DNA from: Azospirillum canadense
GTDB lineage: Bacteria; Pseudomonadota; Alphaproteobacteria; Azospirillales; Azospirillaceae
NCBI RefSeq assembly: GCF_025961225.1
Contig: NZ_JAOQNG010000003.1
Location: 1-64,000 of the forward strand
Length of the DNA: 64,000 nucleotides
Direction of reading: 5' to 3'
Made by a program: the position numbers and the translations under genes. The notes under the pieces are model-generated. The model saw nothing but the letters and a program-made list of their open reading frames with translations. It was not told where the DNA came from and did not search any database. This document shows positions 63,469 through 64,000 of the stretch, piece after piece (position 1 is the stretch's first letter; each line of letters begins with the position of its first letter).

Positions 63469-64000
63469 TGCCGACACCGCTGCTCGACCTTGATGCCCTC
63501 TCCCTGGACGACCTGAAGCGCCTGGTGGCGGAGCTTCTGGTCCGGGTGTCGGCGCTGGAGGACGAGAACCGGGCGTTGCGCGAGGAGAACGCCCGGCTCA
63601 AGGGACTGCCCAAGCGCCCGAACCTGGCGCCGGGCGGCATGGACAAGGCCACGGATCCGGACAAGCGCTCCAAGGTCAAGGCGGCGCGCCGGCAGAAGCG
63701 CAAAGGCGGCAAGCGCACCCCGCCGGCAACCGAGGAGCGCACCCTCACGGTGGCGGTGCCGGTGGGCTCAAAGCGCAAGGGCTACGAAACCTACACCGTC
63801 CAGGATCTCGCACTGACGCCGCGCATCATCCGCTACCGCCGAGAACGCTGGCTCACCCCGGACGGCCGACCGATCGTCGCTCCCTTGCCCGAGGAGGTCA
63901 GCGGCCATTTCGGCCCCGGCGTGGTGCGCTTCGTGCTGATGCAGCACGTCCAGGGGCAGGTCACCACCGAACGCCTGCTCATCCAGCTGCTCGCGCTCGG
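63469..64000 (+). CDS. IS66-like transposase, 5' part (runs off the window)
   Basis: A frame from ATG 63469 open to the window end (177 codons). It has a coiled coil (LVRVSALEDENRALREENAR), then GLPKRPNLAPGGMDKAT, a basic stretch KAARRQKRKGGKRTP, and RIIRYRRERWLTPDGRPIVA followed by FGPGVVRFVLMQHVQGQVTT. The order of coiled coil, basic linker and helical segment is that of IS66-like transposases, but without the catalytic part the family is tentative. The element's left end lies near 63384. Confidence 0.7.

Noticed and set aside
1..64000. CRISPR array, rRNA or plasmid origin
   Set aside because: No regularly spaced repeats, rRNA signatures, rep/par genes or iterons were seen on either strand.

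Overview
The window is GC-rich DNA that looks like an Azospirillum-type alphaproteobacterium (Rhodospirillales), probably a plasmid or chromid. The reasons are the codon use, a PhbB-type acetoacetyl-CoA reductase, several multi-PAS and cyclase signalling proteins, DUF1127, CDGSH and SRAP genes, and a very high load of insertion sequences (IS). No rRNA, tRNA or CRISPR array was seen. Taxonomy is inference from gene content; no marker gene is present.

Layout. 1-14 kb is an IS graveyard around one resident gene, a four-PAS/class III cyclase/PilZ protein (3264-6050). It holds a decayed LysR gene, two IS256, two IS6, IS630, IS5, IS3, IS1111/IS110 and smaller relics. At 8.1-12.5 kb the elements are nested: an IS3 element is split by an IS1111-type element, which is split by an IS256 copy with a 9-bp target duplication. 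14-27 kb carries phbB, a SAM/cyclase/ATPase/TPR regulator, an IS6 copy with an amber codon, a broken DUF5996 gene, a minus-strand set of DUF1127 - AurF-like diiron oxygenase - Bfd ferredoxin, and a giant SARP-type regulator whose cyclase domain is degenerate. 27-31 kb is a second IS cluster (ISKra4, ISL3 inside IS6, IS1182).

31-40 kb is a metabolic and stress island: LysR divergent from SDR/old yellow enzyme/SDR, ArsR divergent from an MFS exporter, an HNH endonuclease and a CDGSH protein. 40-48 kb has an IS701 fragment, a universal stress protein, an IS5, and an operon-like series of a truncated HpaI aldolase, an FMO-like flavoprotein, a DAO-type oxidase and a group II PLP decarboxylase. 47.8-51.3 kb has small hypothetical genes and an SRAP protein. 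At 51.4-54.3 kb an IS5 element is interrupted by a 1.9-kb unit encoding a large serine recombinase. 54.4-58.9 kb has a PAS-GGDEF cyclase and a chemoreceptor. 59.3-63.4 kb is a hexuronate catabolic region (ExuT-like transporter, UxaB) sharing a palindromic operator, followed by a broken eda fused to an acetate kinase fragment. The window ends in a transposase gene that runs off the edge.

The most unusual structure is the serine-recombinase unit. It is bounded by matched imperfect inverted repeats placed symmetrically 2 nt from a GA dinucleotide. Removing it with one GA restores the transposase reading frame exactly, and the recombinase frame has no stop codon of its own. Several genes carry single-base frameshifts (IS3 orfB, ISL3, recombinase, eda). 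These may be real decay or sequencing errors, and raw reads would be needed to tell.
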